A stretch of 64,000 nucleotides of DNA, from NCBI RefSeq assembly GCF_022808715.1, contig NZ_JAKZKX010000003.1, forward strand, positions 124,001 through 188,000, read 5' to 3'. Position numbers and translations under genes: made by a program. The notes below the pieces were generated by a model. It made no database searches. It was not told the origin of the DNA and saw only the letters and a program-made list of their open reading frames with translations. This stretch comes from Fundidesulfovibrio agrisoli. GTDB lineage: Bacteria; Desulfobacterota; Desulfovibrionia; Desulfovibrionales; Desulfovibrionaceae. Below, in pieces: positions 35,314-44,932 of this stretch (position 1 is its first letter; each line of letters begins with the position of its first letter).

Positions 35314-36006
35314 TCACTCCTTGAACCTGTACCCCACCCCCGTCTCGGTGTGCAGGTGCTTGGGGCGGGCCGGATCCTTCTCGATCTTCTGGCGCAGCTT
35401 GTGCACGTGGATGCGCACGTAGTGCTCCTGGTCGCGGCTGTGCCTGCCCCAGACCTCCCGCAGGAGCTGCCCGTGGGTGACCACCTTGCCCGCGTGCAGC
35501 GCCAGAAATGCCAGCATCTTGAACTCCGTCGGGGTCAGGTGCACCTCCTCCCCTTCCAGGCTGACCGTGCGCCCGTCCAGGTCGATGAGCAGGTCGCCGA
35601 ACGCGTAGCGCGTGGGCCGCGGGGCCTCCCGGTCGGCCTCGTGCCGCAGGAGCACCCGTATCCTGGCGGCCAGCTCCCCCAGGCTGAAGGGTTTGGTCAG
35701 GTAGTCGCTGGCGCCCTTGTCCAGGGCGGAGACCTTGTCCTGCTCGTTGCCGCGCGCGGAAACCACGATGACCCGGGCCTTGGCCCAGGGGGGCAGGCTC
35801 CCGATGATCTCCTCGCCGTCCATGTCGGGCAGGCCCAGATCCAGGAGGATCACGTCCGGGTCGCGGGAGGAGGCCGTGGCAAGGGCGTCCCTGCCGTTTT
35901 CCGCCTCGAGCACGGAGTAGCCCTCCGCCTCGAGGAAGGGCTTGAGGAAGCGCCTGATGGCGGCCTCGTCGTCAACGACCAGTATGGTGGCTTTCTTCAT
36001 GCTCAT
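35314..36006 (-). CDS. kdpE: KdpE response regulator
   Basis: The 230-residue OmpR-type regulator has the phospho-acceptor Asp in DVILLDLGLPDMDGEEI, the switch Lys in GASDYLTKPFSLGEL, and a winged helix (LTPTEFKMLAFLALHAGKVV, then VRIHVHKLRQKIEKDP) ending in the KdpE-like HTETGVGYRF. It would activate kdpFABC when K+ is low. It overlaps the end of kdpD by 35 bases and has no ribosome-binding site of its own that I can see, so it is translationally coupled. Confidence 0.96.
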   Translation of the reverse strand: MSMKKATILVVDDEAAIRRFLKPFLEAEGYSVLEAENGRDALATASSRDPDVILLDLGLPDMDGEEIIGSLPPWAKARVIVVSARGNEQDKVSALDKGASDYLTKPFSLGELAARIRVLLRHEADREAPRPTRYAFGDLLIDLDGRTVSLEGEEVHLTPTEFKMLAFLALHAGKVVTHGQLLREVWGRHSRDQEHYVRIHVHKLRQKIEKDPARPKHLHTETGVGYRFKE

Positions 36007-38659
36007 GCAGGGGGAGGGTTATGGTGAACCGCGCGCCGGAGGGGGCGTTGTCCCGGGCGGTGATCTCGCCGCCGTGCGCCTTGACCACCGCCCGGCAGAT
36101 GGCCAGCCCCAGGCCGTAGCCTTCTGGCCCGCCCCGGTCGCCGCGCTGGAAGCGTTCGAAGAGCTTGTCGTGGTCGCCCGGGGGCAGCCCCGGCCCGTTG
36201 TCGCGCACCTCGATCACTACTGACTGTTTGCGCATGTGGGCCAGGATATCCACGCGCGCCCCGGGGGGCGAGTACTTGGCCGCGTTCTCCAGGAGGTTCA
36301 GGAACACCTGCTCCATGAGCACCTCGTCCATGGGGATGGGCGGGAGGTCGCCGGGCACTCGCAGCCCGACCTGATGCCCCGAGAGGGCGGACTCCAGCCG
36401 GGAGAGCGCGCTGCCGAGCACCTCCTCCAGGGGCACGGGCTTCAGGTCCGGGACGACCGCCCCGGATTCCAGGGCGGCGATGCGCAGCAGGTTGTCCACC
36501 AGGCGCTCCAGCCGGGCCGCCTCGCCCGCGATGTTTTCCTCCAGGGCGCGGCGGACGTCGGCGCCGGCCGCGTCCCCAAGGGCCAGGAGGCTCTGTGCGG
36601 AGCCTGAGATGGCCGCCAGCGGGGTCTTGAAGTCGTGGGTCACGGTGGAGAGGAGCGAGGCCCGGAGCTTCTCCCGCTCGGCCTCCACCAGGGTCGCCCG
36701 GGCCTTCTCCTCCAGCCTGTCCACGTCGAGGGCCAGGGCGGTCTGGTGGATGAAGACGTCCAGGAGCCTGCGCTTGTCCGGGAGCAGGATCGACTCCCTG
36801 GCTTCCTCGTCGAAGGGCTTGAGCCCGATCACTCCAAGGATCTCCTCGGACCCGGGCAGGGGCAGAAACAGCGCCTCGGATTCCGAGAGCGTCTGGGTGG
36901 TGAGCCCCGCGGGCTTGCCGTTGTCGAACACCCACTGGGCAACGCCCAGGTCCTTCTCGGGCAACACCTCGTCGCTGTCGGGCAGGAACACGGTCTCCAG
37001 CCTGCCCGGCGAACCCGGCGTGAACACCACGGCCCTGCAGCGGAAGACCCGGGCCAGATGCTCGCTGGCCACCTGCAGCAGGTTGGCCGTGCCGCGCGTG
37101 GAGGCCAGATGCCGCGAGAGCCCGGAGAGCTCGGAGGCCTGCCGCTCCAGTTGGCCGGCGCTGTCCGCCTGGGCCTTGATGCGGGAGGCCATGCCGGAGA
37201 GGACCAGGGCCACCAGGAACATCACCGCGAAGGTCACCAGATAGTCCACGTCGGACACGTTGAAGCTGAAGCGCGGCGGCACGAAGCAGAAGTCGAAGGC
37301 CAGCACCGAGAGCACCGAGGCCAGGGCCGAGGCCCGCCGGGACAGCCAGACCGCCACGGCCATGACCCCCACCAGGTAGACCATGATAAGGTTGGCCAGC
37401 GCCAGATAGGGGTACATGGCGAAGCAGGCGGCGGTGCACAGGCCCACGACGCCCACGGCGCAGGCGAGGTCCTTCCATTGGGGCTTGGGGGGCGCCTTGG
37501 CCCTGGCCGGGGAGGCGCCCTTGGGGTCCTGGCCTTTGATGACGTGGACGTCGATCTCCTCGGAGAGGCGCACCAGCTGGTCCACGGGGCTGCCGCGCAG
37601 CATGTCCAGGAGGGTGTGCTTGACGGGCTTGCCGATCACGATCCGGGTGACGTTGTGCTGCCGGGCGAAGCCCACGATGAGCCGGGCCACGTCCCCCCCG
37701 GCCAGCACGTGCGTCAGGGCGCCCAGCTCCTGGGCCAGGTTCAGGTTGGCCATGGCCCTGGCGGAGGCGTCCCCTTCGGGCTGCTGCTGGATGTACAGGG
37801 CGTGCCAGGGCGCGTGGAGCCCGTCCGCCAGCCTCTTGGCGGAGCGGACCAGGGTGGCGGAGGTGGGCGATGGCCCCACGCAGACCAGGATGCGCTCCGC
37901 CGTGGGCCAGGTGGTCTGGATGGCGTGGCCCTGGCGGTACACCAGCACCTCGGTGTTCACCCGGTTGGCCGTGGAGCGCAGCGCCAGCTCGCGCAGGGCG
38001 CTCAGATTGCCGGAGCGGAAGAAGTTCTCCCCGGCCCACTCGGCCTGCCTGGGCAGGTAGACCTTGCCCTCGCTCAGGCGCTGGCGCAGGTCCTCGGGCG
38101 GAAGGTCCACCAGAATCACGGATTCGGCCGTCTCCAGCATGGCGTCGGGCACGGTTTCGCGCACTCGCACGCCCGTGATCTGGGCCACCACGTCGTTGAG
38201 GCTCTCCAGGTGCTGGACGTTGAGCGTGGTCCAGACGTCCAGCCCGTGTTCCAGGAGCTCGTCCACGTCCTGCCAGCGCTTGGGGTGCCGCGAGCCCGGG
38301 ACGTTGGTGTGGGCCAGCTCGTCCACCAGGATCAGCGCAGGGCGGCGGGCCAGGGCGCCGTCCAGGTCGAACTCCTGGAGAGCGTGCCCTTTGTAGTCGA
38401 TGGCCTGGCGCGGCAGCGAGGGCATGCCGTACATGAGGGCCTCGGTGTCCTCGCGGCCGTGGGTCTCCACGATGCCGGCCAGCAGGTCGAGCCCCTCGGC
38501 CATCTTGAGGCGGGCCGCCTCCAGCATGGCGTAGGTCTTGCCCACGCCGGGGGCCATGCCGAGGAAAATCCTCAGCCGGCCGCGTCGTTTCTCGGCCTCC
38601 GCGCGCTGGACCATGGCCAGCAGGGCGTCGGGGTCGGGGCGCTGGTCCTCGTCTCTCAT
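35972..38659 (-). CDS. kdpD: KdpD sensor histidine kinase
   Basis: This 895-residue sensor has the full KdpD layout: the N-terminal KdpD domain with Walker A GMAPGVGKTYAML (about 33-45), a universal-stress-like domain (ERILVCVGPSPTSATLV), the four-helix DUF4118 membrane block (about 400-495), a GAF domain, H-box TVTHDFKTPLAAISG, and ATPase boxes LLENAAKYSPPG and DNGPGLPPGD. It senses K+ or turgor and controls KdpE. It follows kdpC after nine bases. Confidence 0.97.
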   Translation of the reverse strand: MRDEDQRPDPDALLAMVQRAEAEKRRGRLRIFLGMAPGVGKTYAMLEAARLKMAEGLDLLAGIVETHGREDTEALMYGMPSLPRQAIDYKGHALQEFDLDGALARRPALILVDELAHTNVPGSRHPKRWQDVDELLEHGLDVWTTLNVQHLESLNDVVAQITGVRVRETVPDAMLETAESVILVDLPPEDLRQRLSEGKVYLPRQAEWAGENFFRSGNLSALRELALRSTANRVNTEVLVYRQGHAIQTTWPTAERILVCVGPSPTSATLVRSAKRLADGLHAPWHALYIQQQPEGDASARAMANLNLAQELGALTHVLAGGDVARLIVGFARQHNVTRIVIGKPVKHTLLDMLRGSPVDQLVRLSEEIDVHVIKGQDPKGASPARAKAPPKPQWKDLACAVGVVGLCTAACFAMYPYLALANLIMVYLVGVMAVAVWLSRRASALASVLSVLAFDFCFVPPRFSFNVSDVDYLVTFAVMFLVALVLSGMASRIKAQADSAGQLERQASELSGLSRHLASTRGTANLLQVASEHLARVFRCRAVVFTPGSPGRLETVFLPDSDEVLPEKDLGVAQWVFDNGKPAGLTTQTLSESEALFLPLPGSEEILGVIGLKPFDEEARESILLPDKRRLLDVFIHQTALALDVDRLEEKARATLVEAEREKLRASLLSTVTHDFKTPLAAISGSAQSLLALGDAAGADVRRALEENIAGEAARLERLVDNLLRIAALESGAVVPDLKPVPLEEVLGSALSRLESALSGHQVGLRVPGDLPPIPMDEVLMEQVFLNLLENAAKYSPPGARVDILAHMRKQSVVIEVRDNGPGLPPGDHDKLFERFQRGDRGGPEGYGLGLAICRAVVKAHGGEITARDNAPSGARFTITLPLHEHEESHHTGR

Positions 38660-38668
38660 GGAAGCGCC

Positions 38669-39247
38669 TTACTCCTTCTTTCCCGCCGCATCCAGGGCCA
38701 GGTTGAGCTCCAGCACGTTCACCCTGGGCTCGCCCCAGAACCCGAACAGGCGGCCCTCGGTGTGCGCCGCGACCAGCGCGGCCACCGTTTCGGGCGGCAT
38801 GTTCCTGGCCCTGGCCACCCGGCCGAGCTGGCGGGCCGCGCCCTCGGGGCTGACGTGCGGGTCCAGCCCGCTGGCGGAGGCTGTCACCAGGTCCATGGGC
38901 GCGGGGCCGCCGCCGTCCAAGGCCGCCACCCTTCCGGCCACGGCCTCGGGGAGCGCCGGGTTGGACGGCCCCAGGTTCGAGCCCGAGGAGGCCCCGGCGT
39001 TGTATTCGTAGGGCGCGGTGGCCGAGGGCCTGCCGTGGAAGTATGCGTCGGAGGCGAAGGGCTGGCCGATCAGGGCCGAACCGGCCACGCCCCCGCCCGT
39101 GACGATCAGGCTGCCCCCGGCCTGCGCCGGGAACAGGGCCGCGCCCAGTCCGGTCATGGCCAGGGGGTAGGCCAGGCCGGTCAGCAGGGTCATCCAGAAG
39201 AGCATCAGGGCGGCGGGTCTGAGTTGCTGCATGAAGGTGGCGAACAT
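38669..39247 (-). CDS. kdpC: KdpC, K+-ATPase accessory subunit
   Basis: The 192-residue subunit has one N-terminal membrane helix ([20 protein letters not shown]) and a periplasmic domain with family motifs [20 protein letters not shown] and [17 protein letters not shown]. It stabilises the KdpFABC complex. Spacing to kdpB is nine bases. Confidence 0.97.
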   Translation of the reverse strand: MFATFMQQLRPAALMLFWMTLLTGLAYPLAMTGLGAALFPAQAGGSLIVTGGGVAGSALIGQPFASDAYFHGRPSATAPYEYNAGASSGSNLGPSNPALPEAVAGRVAALDGGGPAPMDLVTASASGLDPHVSPEGAARQLGRVARARNMPPETVAALVAAHTEGRLFGFWGEPRVNVLELNLALDAAGKKE

Positions 39248-39256
39248 GGAATGCTC

Positions 39257-41329
39257 CTACGCCCAGCCGAGGGCGGCAATGATGATGTCGATGAGCTTGA
39301 TGCCCGCGAAGGGCACCAGGAGCCCCCCCAGCCCGTAGATGAACAGGTTGCGGCGCAGGGCCACGGCCGCGGGGAGGGGCACGTACTTCACGCCCTTGAG
39401 GGCCAGGGGGATCAGGAACACGATGACCAGGGCGTTGAACACCACGGCCGAGAGGATGGCCGATTTCGGCGTGGCCAGGCCCATCACGTCCAGCACCCCG
39501 AGCTGCGGGTAGATGCCCGCGAACACGGCCGGGATGATGGCGAAGTACTTGGCGATGTCGTTGGAGATGCTGAAGGTGGTCAGGGAGCCGCGCGTCATGA
39601 GCAGCTGCTTGCCGATGGCCACCACTTCCAGGAGCTTGGTGGGGTTGGAGTCCAGGTCCACCATGTTCCCGGCCTCCTTGGCGGCCTGCGTGCCGGAGTT
39701 CATGGCCACGCCCACGTCCGCCTGGGCCAGGGCCGGGGCGTCGTTGGTGCCGTCGCCGGTCATGGCCACCATCTTGCCCTCGGCCTGGTATTGGCGGATG
39801 CGCGCCAGCTTGGCCTCCGGCGTGGCCTCGGCCAGGAAGTCGTCCACGCCCGCCTCGGCCGCGATGGCCGCCGCCGTGAGCGGGTTGTCGCCGGTGACCA
39901 TGATGGTCTTGATGCCCATGGAGCGCAGCTCGGCGAAGCGCTCCCGGATGCCGCCCTTCACGATGTCCTTGAGCCAGACCACGCCGAGGGGCCTGCCGTT
40001 TTCCGCCACCAGCAGCGGCGTGCCGCCGGACTTGGCCACCTCGTGGATGGCCTGGTCCAGCTCCTGCGGGATGCGCTCGCCGGACTGCTCGGCCAGGGCC
40101 TTGATGGCGTCGGGCGCGCCCTTGCGCAGGATGCGCCCGGGCAGGTTCACGCCGGAGAGCCTTGTCTGCGCGGTGAAGGGCACGAAGGTGGCCCCCAGGT
40201 CGTGCAGTTCGTGCCCCCTGATGCCGAAGCGCTCCTTGGCCAGCACCACGATGGAGCGGCCCTCGGGGGTCTCGTCCGCCAGGGAGGCCATCTGGGCGGT
40301 TTCGGCCAGCTCGCGCTCGTCCACGCCCTTCACGGGCAGGAAGGCCGAGGCCTGCCGGTTGCCCAGGGTGATGGTGCCGGTCTTGTCCAGCAGGAGCACG
40401 TCCACGTCACCCGCGGCCTCCACGGCGCGGCCCGAGGTGGCGATGACGCCCGACTGGATCAGGCGGTCCATGCCCGCGATGCCGATGGCGGAGAGCAGCC
40501 CGCCGATGGTGGTGGGGGCCAGGCACACGAACAGGGCGGTCAGGGCGGTGATGGTCACGGCGGCGCCCTGGCCGGACATGGCCACGGCGTAGGCGGACAT
40601 GGGCCGAAGCGTGGCGCACACCACCAGGAACACCAGCGTGAGCGAGGCCAGCAGGATGTTCAGGGCTATCTCGTTGGGCGTCTTGCGGCGCTTGGCCCCC
40701 TCCACCAGGGAGATCATCCTGTCCAGGAAGGTCTCGCCGGACTCGGCCGCCACCTTCACCACCAGCCAGTCGGAGAGCAGGCGCGTGCCGCCGGTGACGG
40801 CGCTGCGGTCGCCCCCGGCCTCCCGGATCACCGGGGCGCTCTCGCCGGTGATGGCCGCCTCGTCCACGGAGGCGATGCCTTCCACGATCTCGCCGTCCGA
40901 GGGGATGATGTCCCCGGCCTCCACCAGCACCAGGTCGCCCCGGTGCAGCGTCTTGGCCATGACGTTCTGGAACGGCGAGTCACGGCGGGGGTGCAGGAGC
41001 TTCCTGGCGCTCACGTCCTGGCGCAGGCCCCGCAGGGCCGCGGCCTGGGCCTTGCCCCGGCCCTCGGCCATGGCCTCGGCGAAGTTGGCGAAGAGCACCG
41101 TGGCCCACAGCCAGGCCGAGATGGAGGCCACGAACCCGAACGGGGCCTCGCCGTGGCCGAGGTACGCCTGCACCGCCAGGCAGGTGGTCAGGATGGAGCC
41201 CACGTACACCGTGAACATGACCGGGTTGCGGGCCTGGCTCGCGGGGGTGAGCTTGCGGAAGCACTCCATCCCGGCCTGGCGGACGATGGCCGGATCGAAG
41301 AGGGGGCGCGATGTGTCTTTCTTGGGCAT
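39257..41329 (-). CDS. kdpB: KdpB, P-type K+-ATPase catalytic subunit
   Basis: The 690-residue P-type ATPase has the phosphorylation motif [14 protein letters not shown], the actuator motif [11 protein letters not shown], and hinge [20 protein letters not shown], with membrane helices at both ends. It hydrolyses ATP to drive K+ uptake through KdpA. It is 13 bases downstream of kdpA. Very long antisense open frames over this gene are composition artefacts. Confidence 0.98.
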   Translation of the reverse strand: MPKKDTSRPLFDPAIVRQAGMECFRKLTPASQARNPVMFTVYVGSILTTCLAVQAYLGHGEAPFGFVASISAWLWATVLFANFAEAMAEGRGKAQAAALRGLRQDVSARKLLHPRRDSPFQNVMAKTLHRGDLVLVEAGDIIPSDGEIVEGIASVDEAAITGESAPVIREAGGDRSAVTGGTRLLSDWLVVKVAAESGETFLDRMISLVEGAKRRKTPNEIALNILLASLTLVFLVVCATLRPMSAYAVAMSGQGAAVTITALTALFVCLAPTTIGGLLSAIGIAGMDRLIQSGVIATSGRAVEAAGDVDVLLLDKTGTITLGNRQASAFLPVKGVDERELAETAQMASLADETPEGRSIVVLAKERFGIRGHELHDLGATFVPFTAQTRLSGVNLPGRILRKGAPDAIKALAEQSGERIPQELDQAIHEVAKSGGTPLLVAENGRPLGVVWLKDIVKGGIRERFAELRSMGIKTIMVTGDNPLTAAAIAAEAGVDDFLAEATPEAKLARIRQYQAEGKMVAMTGDGTNDAPALAQADVGVAMNSGTQAAKEAGNMVDLDSNPTKLLEVVAIGKQLLMTRGSLTTFSISNDIAKYFAIIPAVFAGIYPQLGVLDVMGLATPKSAILSAVVFNALVIVFLIPLALKGVKYVPLPAAVALRRNLFIYGLGGLLVPFAGIKLIDIIIAALGWA

Positions 41330-41342
41330 GACCGAAACCTCG

Positions 41343-43121
41343 TTATTTGAAGAGCGCCAGGTGCTCGGCCACGGGGCCCAGCGCCAGCGCGGGGACGAAG
41401 GTGAGCGCGCCGACCACCAGCACCACGGCCATGAGCAGGGCCACGAAGATGGGGCCGTGGGTGGGCAGGGTGCCGGGCCCCGCCTGCAGGCGCTTCTTGC
41501 CCGCCAGGGAGCCGGCCATGGCCAGCACCGGCACGATGAGCCAGTAGCGGGATACGAACATGGCCACGCCGCCCGCGATGGTCCAGAAGGGGGAGCTGGC
41601 CGTGAGCCCGGCGAAGGCGCTGCCGTTGTTGTTGCCCATGGAGGAGAAGGCGTAGAGCATCTGGCTGAACCCGTGCGGCCCGGGATTGGAGACGGCGTCC
41701 GGCGGCCCGGCCACCGCCGCCAGGGCGGTGCCCATCAGGGAGAGGAACGGCGGGATCAGGATGACCAGAGCGGCCATCTTGGTCTCGAATGGTTCGATCT
41801 TCTTGCCCAGGTATTCCGGCGTGCGCCCCACCATGAGCCCGGCCACGAACACGGCCACCACGGCGAACACCAGCATGCCGTAGAGGCCCGAACCCACGCC
41901 TCCGTAGACCACCTCGCCCAACTGCATGAGCAGCATGGGCCACATGCCGCCGAGCGGGGTGAAGCTGTCGTGCATGGCGTTCACCGAACCGTTGGAGGCG
42001 GCCGTGGTGGCGGCCGCCCACAGGGCGGACCCGGCCGCCCCGAAGCGGACCTCCTTGCCCTCCATGTTGGCAGCGGACGCCACTCCCGCCTTTTCCAGCA
42101 AGGGGTTGGGCGTGGCCTCGGCCTGGATGGTCAGGAAGGCGAAGCCCGCGAACAGTATGGTCATGGCCATGAACACGGCCCAGCCCTGCCTTCTGTCGCC
42201 CACCATGACCCCGAAGGCGTGGCAGAGCGCAGCCGGGATGAGCAGGATGGCCAGGAGCTCCAGCAGGTTGGTGAGCGGCGTCGGGTTCTCGAAGGGGTGG
42301 GCGGAGTTGACGTTGAAGAAGCCGCCGCCGTTGGTGCCCAACTGCTTGATGGCCACCTGGGAGGCCACGGGCCCCATGGCGATGACCTGCTCCGCCTGGG
42401 TGGCGGGTTCGGTCAGGGGCTTGCCCGCGGCGTCCAGCACGGGGTTTCCGGAGCCGTCGAGCACGGGCTTTTCGTAGGCGGTCGGCTCAACGAGCCTGGC
42501 CGTGGCCGAGCCGGCCAGCGTCTGGGGAACGCCCTGCCAGACCAGCGCCACGGCCAGAATCACGGAGAGGGGCAGCAGAACGTAGAGCGTCGAGCGGGTC
42601 AGGTCGCGCCAGAAGTTGCCCAGCAGGGAGGTCTCGCGCCGGGCGAGGCCACGGATGAGGGCGGCCATGACGGCCATGCCCGTGGCGGCGGAGACGAAGT
42701 TCTGCACAGTCAGGGCAAGCATCTGCGTGAGGTGGCTCATGGTGGTTTCGCCGCCGTAGGCCTGCCAGTTGGTGTTGGTGGCGAAGCTTACGGCGGTGTT
42801 GAAGGCCACGTACGGGTCCACCCCGGGGAGCCCGGCAGGGTTCAGGGGCAGCGCGCCCTGGAGCCTCTGTACGGCGTACACGGCCAGGATGCCCAGGGCG
42901 TTGCAGGCCACCACGGCCAGGGCGTAGGCCTTCCAGTCCATCTCCTTGGAGGCGTCGATCCCGCAGAGGCGGTAGAGGAGGCGCTCCACGGGGCCGAGGA
43001 TTCTGTCCAGGCCGCAGGGCCTGTCCTGATACACCCGGGCTATGTAGAGCCCCAGAGGCCAGGACGCCGCGACGAGCAGGGCCAGGTAGAACAGGTATTG
43101 CGTCAGGTCGTTCGCGTTCAT
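41343..43121 (-). CDS. kdpA: KdpA, K+-translocating subunit
   Basis: The 592-residue membrane protein contains the four selectivity-filter repeats of the KdpA/Trk superfamily; visible examples are [14 protein letters not shown] and [20 protein letters not shown], and later [13 protein letters not shown]. It forms the K+ path. I chose ATG 43121 ([11 protein letters not shown]), which overlaps the kdpF stop as ATGA; the frame reaches 43142. Confidence 0.97.
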   Translation of the reverse strand: MNANDLTQYLFYLALLVAASWPLGLYIARVYQDRPCGLDRILGPVERLLYRLCGIDASKEMDWKAYALAVVACNALGILAVYAVQRLQGALPLNPAGLPGVDPYVAFNTAVSFATNTNWQAYGGETTMSHLTQMLALTVQNFVSAATGMAVMAALIRGLARRETSLLGNFWRDLTRSTLYVLLPLSVILAVALVWQGVPQTLAGSATARLVEPTAYEKPVLDGSGNPVLDAAGKPLTEPATQAEQVIAMGPVASQVAIKQLGTNGGGFFNVNSAHPFENPTPLTNLLELLAILLIPAALCHAFGVMVGDRRQGWAVFMAMTILFAGFAFLTIQAEATPNPLLEKAGVASAANMEGKEVRFGAAGSALWAAATTAASNGSVNAMHDSFTPLGGMWPMLLMQLGEVVYGGVGSGLYGMLVFAVVAVFVAGLMVGRTPEYLGKKIEPFETKMAALVILIPPFLSLMGTALAAVAGPPDAVSNPGPHGFSQMLYAFSSMGNNNGSAFAGLTASSPFWTIAGGVAMFVSRYWLIVPVLAMAGSLAGKKRLQAGPGTLPTHGPIFVALLMAVVLVVGALTFVPALALGPVAEHLALFK

Positions 43122-43201
43122 TCGAACCACTCCGGTTTGCACAGGGCCGCCAGCAGATACACGAACAGGGCGGCCGCGATGGTGAGGGCCAGGGTATCCA
43201 C
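43118..43201 (-). CDS. kdpF: KdpF small membrane subunit
   Basis: A 27-residue peptide starting at GTG behind GGAGGGG: one membrane helix (TLALTIAAALFVYLLAALCK) ending in the KdpF-typical KPEWFE. It stabilises the KdpABC complex. It is coupled to kdpA by ATGA overlap. Confidence 0.9.
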   Translation of the reverse strand: MDTLALTIAAALFVYLLAALCKPEWFE

Positions 43202-43203
43202 GG

Positions 43204-43293
43204 TTATTTCCCCTCCAGGCTGGAGACCGCGCCGATCAGGCCGAAAAGGCCGCAGACCAGGGCCAGAATGAGGGTCGCAAAGAGGATGTCCAT
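43204..43293 (-). CDS. 29-residue membrane microprotein upstream of kdpF
   Basis: ATG 43293 follows a good CGGAGG site. The peptide is one helix (MDILFATLILALVCGLFGLI) with a short polar tail, and its stop is two bases before the kdpF GTG. It could be an additional Kdp subunit or a leader peptide setting kdpF translation. I do not recognise a named family. Confidence 0.65.
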   Translation of the reverse strand: MDILFATLILALVCGLFGLIGAVSSLEGK

Positions 43294-43337
43294 CAAAACC
43301 TCCGTCGAGAGTCGATGGGTATGCAATAGCCACTGTG

Positions 43338-43382
43338 GGGTAAAAATGGTGTAAAATGTGGCTGCAGATGGGTAAATAAGGC
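43338..43382 (-). promoter_or_regulatory. Candidate KdpE-binding/promoter region of the kdp operon
   Basis: The minus strand has three T-rich repeats reading TTTTTACCCC, TTTTACACC and TTATTTACCC, with near-helical spacing (about 10 and 22 bases). KdpE sites are known to be T-rich. This lies about 45-90 bases before the first kdp ORF. Confidence 0.4.
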
Positions 43383-43744
43383 GTTACTCAGCTTCTATGC
43401 CCGCTTGAGCCAGGGGCCTTTGCGGCCACCCATGGGGCATGCCCCGTCGGGTGGAATGCTCGATGCCCAAGCGCCCGGGTGCCGGGCTCGTGTCTTGGGG
43501 GGAAAGCTGAAGCGCGTCTAGGACGGGGACGGTGAGCGCCAGCGGTGAGTGCCGCCCGGATTCGGCTGCCGCCAGCGCCCCGAAGGCTTCCTGAGCCTGG
43601 AATAGCGGGCGGGGAAGTATACGGGCTTGGGGATGAGTTCGACGGCTGCCGGGACACGCGCGAAAGGGAGCCCGCGTAACGCCAGGCTCCCTCGTTTGTC
43701 TCCCTCGACCTATGCACCGCGTCGGCCGCCAGTCCGGCCGGGCG
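43383..43744. other. Intergenic region between kdp and the tad locus
   Basis: About 360 bases with no gene I can support. A minus-strand open frame covering 43388-43717 has Arg/Pro/Ser-rich composition without a ribosome-binding site and is not credible. A hairpin at 43666-43691 probably ends the tad operon. Confidence 0.6.
43666..43691 (-). terminator. Probable terminator of the tad locus
   Basis: On the minus strand GGGAGCC pairs with GGCTCCC around a 12-base loop, followed by TTTCG. The T-tract is short. Confidence 0.6.
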
Positions 43745-44911
43745 TCATCCCTTGCCGAAAAGCTTGCTCAAGAAGTTCCCCTGCTTGGGGGTCTGCATGG
43801 CCGAGAGGGGGGGGTGCGTCGAAGTCAGTTTTCCAACCATGTCATGGAACGCCTTGGTGATTTTCGCCTCGGCGTGATCCTCATACAGCAGAGACCCGTT
43901 CTGGCAGCAGGAACTGACTCGCTTGTAGTCGTTCGGAATCGTGTGGAACACGTCGACTCCGACGAATTTCGATACGTCGTCGAGGGTCAGTTTGGAGTTC
44001 GTGTCGTACCTGTTGACGATGAAGTGGATTTTCGAGGGGAAGGTCTCGTTGTAGTCGCTGAGGAATTTCATCAGCAACTTGGCGTTGCGCAGGGATTGAA
44101 CGTCCGCCTGAACGACGATCATGATGTAGTCGGAGGAGTTCAGGAGCGCGATGTCGATCTCGGTGAGGCCCGCGCCATGGTCGATGACGATGTACTGGTA
44201 ATATCCCCTGGCCACCTCGAGTATGGATGACATGGCCTCGATGGACGCGAGCGGGATTTCGTTGTGGTGCGAGATCGGCGGCAGGACGCTCAGCCCGGAG
44301 CGGTGCTTGGAGGTGACGTTGGTCAGCAGGGACGTGTCGAGCCTGTGCACTTCGCGCACGAGGTAGCCGATGGAATGCACCGGGGTCATGTCCAGGATGA
44401 CGTGGGCGTCCCCGAGGGGTTGGTGCAGGTCCATGAGCAGGGTGTTCTTGTCGCTGCGCTGCAGCAGGAGGGCCGTGTTGACGCAGATCGAGGTGGTGCC
44501 GACGCCGCCCTTGGCCCCCAGGAAGGACACGACGCGGCAGGGCATGTCGTTGCGGCTGCGATCCTTCTTGAACCGCTTGATGAAGACGTCGATGGAGGCC
44601 TCGAACTTGTTGGCCGAGAGCGGCAGCAGGAAATACCCGCGGGCGCCGGCGTTGACGAACTCCAGAATGCGCGATTGGCTGGCCTCCCCGGAGATGACGA
44701 AAATTTCAAGCGCCGGGTTCACCTCCAGGTAGTTGCGCAGGTCCATCAGCGCCTTGCCGAAGTCGTTGCCGATCTCGACGATGTAGATGTCGGCATAATA
44801 TGGGTAGGTGGTGATGATGGAGAATTCGGGATGCGAGGCCATGTATCCGTAAATGATGCGGGACGTGGCTTTGTCGGCGACTTCTATGCAAACCTTGATC
44901 TGAGTATCCAT
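43745..44911 (-). CDS. CpaE/TadZ-like pilus-localisation ATPase
   Basis: The 388-residue protein has an N-terminal receiver-like domain without an obvious phospho-Asp (YYADIYIVEIGNDFGKALMD) and a MinD/ParA-type ATPase domain. The deviant Walker A FLGAKGGVGTTSICVNTALL lies near residue 132, and VIDHGAGLTEIDIALLNSSD follows. TadZ proteins place the Flp pilus machine at its site in the cell. Here the gene is last in the operon, 21 bases after a HerA-like gene, rather than between secretin and TadA as is common. Confidence 0.9.
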   Translation of the reverse strand: MDTQIKVCIEVADKATSRIIYGYMASHPEFSIITTYPYYADIYIVEIGNDFGKALMDLRNYLEVNPALEIFVISGEASQSRILEFVNAGARGYFLLPLSANKFEASIDVFIKRFKKDRSRNDMPCRVVSFLGAKGGVGTTSICVNTALLLQRSDKNTLLMDLHQPLGDAHVILDMTPVHSIGYLVREVHRLDTSLLTNVTSKHRSGLSVLPPISHHNEIPLASIEAMSSILEVARGYYQYIVIDHGAGLTEIDIALLNSSDYIMIVVQADVQSLRNAKLLMKFLSDYNETFPSKIHFIVNRYDTNSKLTLDDVSKFVGVDVFHTIPNDYKRVSSCCQNGSLLYEDHAEAKITKAFHDMVGKLTSTHPPLSAMQTPKQGNFLSKLFGKG

Positions 44912-44932
44912 TGTGTCTCCTGGATTCTTTGA

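Noticed and set aside
36635-41350. A 1571-codon plus-strand open frame antisense to kdpD, kdpC and kdpB, and an 890-codon frame at 40599-43271
   Set aside because: Very GC-rich coding strands leave long stop-free antisense frames. Composition (Gly, Arg, His, Gln) is not protein-like, and the kdp genes on the other strand are certain.
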